Assembly (NCBI GenBank): GCA_000715605.1 | Contig: KL568589.1 | Span: 4,019-11,568, forward strand | Length of the DNA: 7,550 nt | DNA from: Streptomyces speibonae | Lineage (GTDB): Bacteria > Actinomycetota > Actinomycetes > Streptomycetales > Streptomycetaceae | Reading direction: 5' to 3' | Shown here: in pieces, positions 7,219 through 7,550 of the stretch | How the letters are laid out: each line of letters begins with the position of its first letter | Numbering within the stretch: the stretch's first letter is position 1 | Notes under the pieces: model-generated | What the model was told of the DNA's origin: nothing | Seen by the model: only the letters and a program-made list of their open reading frames with translations | The model's database searches: none | Made by a program: the position numbers and the translations under genes

Positions 7219-7550
7219 CGCGGGCCTCCTGAGGGGTCTTCGGGGTCGGTGGGTTCGGGGTTCGGCGCGGGGCCGGTGGTCGGGGAGCCGCCGGTCCCGG
7301 CCGGGGCGTCGGGGGCCGCGCCGTCGCCCCGGTCCTGTCCCCGGCCCCCGGACTCGGGCTCGGACTCCGGTTCGGGGGCGGACGCGCGGTCCGGCTCGGG
7401 GCCGGGTGCAGTATCCGGTGCGTCGGCGCGCTCCGGCTCCGTGTAGGCCGGGCGGGCGTGGTGCCAGGGGGCGTCCGGGCTGCGCGGGGTGACGGGCGGC
7501 TTCCGGACGGACCGGCCCTCGGCGGGGGCGGACTCGCCGTCCGTTGCGTC
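7215..7550 (-). CDS. C-terminal tail of the gene upstream of nuoH (possibly a NuoC-like subunit), N-terminus beyond right edge
   Basis: An open frame enters from the right edge and runs 111 codons to a TGA that overlaps the nuoH GTG by four bases. This tight junction shows it is a real operon member. The visible part has no enzymatic motif. It is low complexity and probably disordered, rich in Pro, Glu, Asp, Ala, Gly and Ser, for example [16 protein letters not shown]. One patch looks less random: [12 protein letters not shown] (7469-7434), with Trp, two His and Tyr in an otherwise aromatic-free stretch. The frame is favoured because it joins nuoH cleanly and keeps the operon strand. In a full nuo operon the gene before nuoH is nuoG. 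In the second Streptomyces nuo locus the genes here are of NuoC/NuoD type, and I recall NuoC-like proteins with similar long tails. NuoD normally ends in a conserved globular C-terminus, so NuoC is the better guess. The identity is not proven by what is visible. Confidence 0.7.
   Translation of the reverse strand, partial: DATDGESAPAEGRSVRKPPVTPRSPDAPWHHARPAYTEPERADAPDTAPGPEPDRASAPEPESEPESGGRGQDRGDGAAPDAPAGTGGSPTTGPAPNPEPTDPEDPSGGPR
7225..7230 (-). promoter_or_regulatory. Ribosome binding site of nuoH
   Basis: The coding strand reads AGGAGG with a six-base spacer to the GTG of nuoH. It lies inside the last codons of the preceding gene and fixes the start at the GTGA overlap. Confidence 0.85.

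Larger units (their letters stand above)
1..7550 (-). other. Single polycistronic nuo operon (x-H-I-J-K-L-M-N), no intergenic space
   Basis: All eight genes run in the same direction in the standard bacterial complex I order. Junctions are GTGA (before nuoH), a 2-base gap (H/I), GTGA (I/J), TGATG (J/K), GTGA (K/L), a 6-base gap (L/M) and ATGA (M/N). No gap could hold a promoter or terminator, so one transcript started to the right of the window is the simplest reading, with translational coupling at most borders. By eye I found no in-frame TTA leucine codon in these genes, so nothing points to control by the rare bldA leucine tRNA of Streptomyces. Confidence 0.9.

Noticed and set aside
7230..7400. 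GC-rich, repetitive-looking stretch as a terminator or tandem repeat
   Set aside because: It reads as continuous in-frame Pro/Glu/Gly/Ser codons ending at the nuoH junction; I could not find a convincing perfect hairpin followed by a T-run, nor a constant repeat unit.
6451..7446. A 331-codon plus-strand frame antisense to nuoH and the upstream tail
   Set aside because: Glu/Gly/Asp-rich shadow sequence, no ribosome site or domain, fully covered by nuoH on the other strand.
7215..7550. Calling the right-edge partial gene nuoG from operon order alone
   Set aside because: The visible tail has no NuoG feature, and the divergent NuoH suggests the second nuo locus, where nuoG is absent. The identity is left open.

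Overview
The window is one stretch of a respiratory complex I (nuo-type) operon from a very GC-rich actinomycete, most likely Streptomyces or a close relative. The evidence is codon choice almost entirely G/C at the third position, GTG starts alongside ATG, AGGAGG-type ribosome sites, and subunit sequences of the Streptomyces kind. Every real gene is on the minus strand, so transcription runs from the right edge to the left edge.

In transcription order the window holds the disordered C-terminal tail of an upstream gene (7550-7215, cut by the right edge), nuoH (7218-6250), nuoI (6247-5699), nuoJ (5702-5070), nuoK (5070-4663), nuoL (4666-2669), nuoM (2662-1088) and nuoN (1091 to beyond the left edge). 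Neighbouring genes overlap by 1 or 4 bases or are separated by 2 or 6 bases. There is therefore no intergenic space, and I see no promoter, terminator, RNA gene, repeat array or mobile element. The many long plus-strand reading frames are shadows caused by GC-rich codon structure.

The seven recognisable proteins make up the whole membrane arm (H, J, K, L, M, N) plus the two-cluster ferredoxin subunit NuoI, which passes electrons towards quinone. NuoH with NuoI forms part of the quinone-site and electron-wire end. J and K link it to the three antiporter-like pumps L, M and N. The buried Glu/Lys/His residues needed for proton pumping are present in K, L, M and N.

Several details differ from a standard complex I. 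NuoH has an altered GPNR-type motif and a reduced acidic cluster in its quinone-side loop. NuoK and NuoL carry extra hydrophilic segments. The gene just before nuoH ends in a Pro/Glu-rich tail that I do not recognise as NuoG. Together these suggest the second, paralogous nuo locus that many Streptomyces carry beside the full 14-gene operon (nuoA-N), a locus reported to lack the NADH-oxidising genes nuoE, nuoF and nuoG. Its electron donor is uncertain. The paralogue assignment is an inference, because the upstream part that would prove it lies outside the window. I found no wholly new system here.
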